From Dyella sp. S184 (GTDB lineage Bacteria; Pseudomonadota; Gammaproteobacteria; Xanthomonadales; Rhodanobacteraceae), in assembly GCF_009766065.1 (NCBI RefSeq), contig NZ_LMUE01000012.1, forward strand, positions 310,001-374,000: a stretch of 64,000 bases of DNA, read 5' to 3'. The position numbers were made by a program, and so were the translations under genes. How positions within the stretch are numbered: the stretch's first letter is position 1; every line of letters starts with the position of its first letter. A model generated the notes under the pieces. That model was not told the DNA's origin. It ran no database searches and saw only the letters and a list, made by a program, of their open reading frames with translations. Positions 62,449 to 64,000 of the stretch are shown here, piece after piece.

Positions 62449-62568
62449 TCAATGCATGCCAAGGATCAGGCCGAGCAGCAGGGCGCCCAGCGCCAGGGTC
62501 ACCCGCAGCGGTTCGAAGTTGCGCAGTTCGGCGTTCGGGTCGTGTTCGGTGGGTTCGATCTTGGACAT
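62449..62568 (-). CDS. Small ORF 1, 39-residue single-helix membrane peptide
   Basis: 39 residues: a charged first half (SKIEPTEHDPNAELRNFEPL) and one membrane helix at the C-terminus (VTLALGALLLGLILGM, ~24-38). GGAG lies 7 nt before the ATG. Third codon positions are almost all G or C. It is the first gene of a two-gene operon divergent from the PdsR-type regulator, with 176 nt between the starts. The topology suggests a tail-anchored inner-membrane micropeptide. No family is recognised. Confidence 0.62.
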   Translation of the reverse strand: MSKIEPTEHDPNAELRNFEPLRVTLALGALLLGLILGMH

Positions 62569-62744
62569 CGTTCAGCTCCATGCGTGGTGCATGGGACACA
62601 TCAAACATCCGGCCGCGGCGCTGGCGCCGGCACAATCGGGCCGGCTTGCCGCTGGTATGTGGCAAAACGCGGGCAGTCATGCTGCACAGCTTGCGCACGC
62701 GCGTTCCACATAGCACGCTGCGCGCACTACCAAGGGAGCGCGCC

Positions 62745-63434
62745 ATGGGCCGCAGCATTGCCATCGTCGAGGATGAACCGTTGATCCGTGCCAACTACGT
62801 CGAGGCGCTGAACCGCTTTGGCTACGACGCACGTGGTTACGGTTCGCGACAGGAAGCGTCCAGCGCATTCGCGATGCGACTGCCGGAGCTGGTGATCATC
62901 GACATCGGCCTCGGCGACGAGCCGGAGGGCGGCTTTGACCTGTGCCGCGAACTGCGTGCGAAGTCGTCCACGCTGCCGCTGATCTTCCTCACCGCGCGCG
63001 ACTCGGATTTCGACGTGATCTCCGGGCTGCGCTTGGGCGCCGACGACTACCTCAGCAAGGACACCAGCCTGCATCAGCTGGCCGCGCGCATCGCCGCGTT
63101 GTTTCGCCGGATCGAGTCGTTGAAGGCGCCGGCTTCCAGTGAGACCGTGATCGAACATGGTTCGCTGAAAATGGAATCCGAACGCATGCGGATCAGCTGG
63201 AATGGCGAGGAAGTACCGCTCACCGTCACCGAGTTCTGGATGGTGCACACGCTGATCCGTTTCCCCGGCCACGTGAAGAACCGCGACCAGCTGATGCGGG
63301 AGGCGGAACTGGTGGTGGACGACGCCACCATCACCTCGCACATCAAGCGCATCCGCAAGAAGTTCATCGCGGTGGCGCCGGAGTTCGACGCGATCGAAAC
63401 GGTGCATGGCGTGGGCTATCGGTGGAAACCGTGA
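62745..63434 (+). CDS. PdsR-type response regulator (OmpR/PhoB winged helix)
   Basis: 229 residues. Receiver domain: acidic pair in IAIVEDEPLIRANY, phospho-acceptor Asp53 in LVIIDIGLGDEPEGGFDLCREL, Lys in DDYLSKD. DNA-binding winged helix: PLTVTEFWMVHTLIRFPGHVKNRDQLM, DDATITSHIKRIRKKF, VHGVGYRW. The wording IDIGLGDE..GGF.LCREL and FLTARDSDFDVISGLRLGADDYL closely matches the response regulator of the proteobacterial dedicated sortase system (PdsR). No sortase or kinase gene is visible in the window. AAGGGAG lies 6 nt before the ATG. The VanW-like gene follows 49 nt later. Confidence 0.9.
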   Translation: MGRSIAIVEDEPLIRANYVEALNRFGYDARGYGSRQEASSAFAMRLPELVIIDIGLGDEPEGGFDLCRELRAKSSTLPLIFLTARDSDFDVISGLRLGADDYLSKDTSLHQLAARIAALFRRIESLKAPASSETVIEHGSLKMESERMRISWNGEEVPLTVTEFWMVHTLIRFPGHVKNRDQLMREAELVVDDATITSHIKRIRKKFIAVAPEFDAIETVHGVGYRWKP

Positions 63435-63483
63435 CGGATGTATGCGCTTCCCCATAATGCCGTCTACAGATGAGTGGCTGACA

Positions 63484-64000
63484 ATGACGACGCAGGTACG
63501 GGATGTACCCAGCCGGCTGGATGCCATGTGGTTCTGGTTGCGTTCTCGTCGGTTGATCGTTCTGCAGGCTTGGCGCAACGTATTTGATCGGCGATTGCGT
63601 CGATGGGCAGCCGGAGACGCGTTGGTTGATGCCCCGATTCTTGCGCAACTGCGCACACCCCTGTGGAATGATGGCCGTCCTGACGAGTTCATGCTGGTTG
63701 CGGGCAAGGTGCATAACCTACGCATAGCCGCAAAGGCCTTCCATGCGGTGGAAGTGCCAGCCAGAGCATGTCTGAGTTTCTGGCAACAGCTGGGGCGACC
63801 GACGGCACGACAGGGCTTTGTCCGTGGGCGCGAAATACGCGAAGGTTGTGTGGTGCCAACGCTTGCCGGTGGTCTCTGCCAAATTTCCAATGCATTGGCA
63901 ATCTGCGCTATACAAGCCGGTTTCGAGTTGGTGGAACGGCATGGACATAGCGCGCGTATCGAGGATGCCGGTGCTCATGCTGAGCAGGTTGATGCCACCG
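63484..64000 (+). CDS. VanW family protein (partial, runs off the window)
   Basis: 172 codons are visible. After a basic N-terminal part (FWLRSRRLIVLQAWRNVFDRRLRRW), the VanW domain is clear: AFHAVEVPARACLSFWQQLGRPTARQGFVRGREIREG, then CVVPTLAGGLCQISNALAICAIQAGFELVERHGHSARIE. VanW was named from VanB-type vancomycin resistance clusters; its molecular role is unknown and the domain does not by itself mean resistance. It lies just after the response regulator on the same strand, possibly with its own promoter (CATAAT at 63453-63458). Base composition is lower in GC than the regulator. The C-terminus lies beyond the window. Confidence 0.88.
   Translation, partial: MTTQVRDVPSRLDAMWFWLRSRRLIVLQAWRNVFDRRLRRWAAGDALVDAPILAQLRTPLWNDGRPDEFMLVAGKVHNLRIAAKAFHAVEVPARACLSFWQQLGRPTARQGFVRGREIREGCVVPTLAGGLCQISNALAICAIQAGFELVERHGHSARIEDAGAHAEQVDAT

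Overview
The window is a chromosomal segment of a high-GC gammaproteobacterium. It looks like Xanthomonadales (Lysobacterales), most likely Rhodanobacteraceae (Rhodanobacter/Dyella/Luteibacter type). That placement is inferred from family content: a CGFS glutaredoxin/A-type/rhodanese fusion, a homodimeric-type pyruvate dehydrogenase E1, an E3 carrying its own lipoyl domain, an M1-peptidase/ABC-permease fusion, DUF6491, DUF2845 and YggN-like envelope proteins, and a PdsR-type response regulator. Most genes are housekeeping or envelope genes. I see no tRNA, rRNA, CRISPR array, insertion sequence or prophage.

Layout. 1-5 kb: a partial TPR sulfotransferase diverges from a TPR Asp/Asn beta-hydroxylase-like protein, followed by the glutaredoxin fusion, an LpxH-type phosphoesterase and an SGNH hydrolase. 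5-12 kb: an aminotransferase diverges from rsgA, followed by a membrane protein and a MATCAP/QEGLA-type peptidase in one unit, then maeB. 12-17 kb: a lower-GC methyltransferase, aceE with a clear terminator, and an OmpA-domain lipoprotein. 17-24 kb: mostly minus-strand genes (GST, membrane protein, CtlX/DDAH-like hydrolase, MFS exporter, Tat-type flavin oxidoreductase), then a membrane LytTR regulator. 24-33 kb: small lipoproteins and periplasmic proteins (a DUF6491 pair, peroxiredoxin, TonB-C protein, YggN-like protein, a DUF2845 pair of which one is broken by a stop), a diiron ferritin-like protein, a universal stress protein and a truncated alcohol dehydrogenase remnant. 33-40 kb: LtrA, MscS and an ABC ATPase with a 1193-residue permease/M1-peptidase fusion. 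40-47 kb: aceF-lpdA, a gamma-glutamyltransferase, a GIY-YIG protein and an atypical DapB-family reductase. 47-58 kb: an ECF sigma/anti-sigma pair with a matching divergent promoter, a secreted hydrolase, two Y-family DNA polymerases, an ATP-grasp enzyme, an APC permease and a GH50-like glycoside hydrolase. 58-64 kb: Mpo1-like protein, purC, a large inverted repeat, cytochrome c, djlA, rpe, two unannotated small ORFs with their own terminator, a PdsR-type response regulator and a partial VanW protein.

How genes work together: aceE, aceF and lpdA make up the pyruvate dehydrogenase complex but lie 24 kb apart in two transcription units. The ABC ATPase and the permease/peptidase fusion form one exporter-like unit. 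The ECF sigma factor, its membrane partner and the divergent small membrane gene share a promoter motif with identical spacing.

The most promising undescribed items are: (i) the 176-nt inverted repeat between purC and the cytochrome gene, whose nine mismatches are all G-U compatible on the purC-sense strand; (ii) a two-peptide operon (39 and 38 residues) beside the PdsR-type regulator, with good ribosome binding sites and an intrinsic terminator; and (iii) the divergent ECF promoters. Functions for these are not known and are not claimed.
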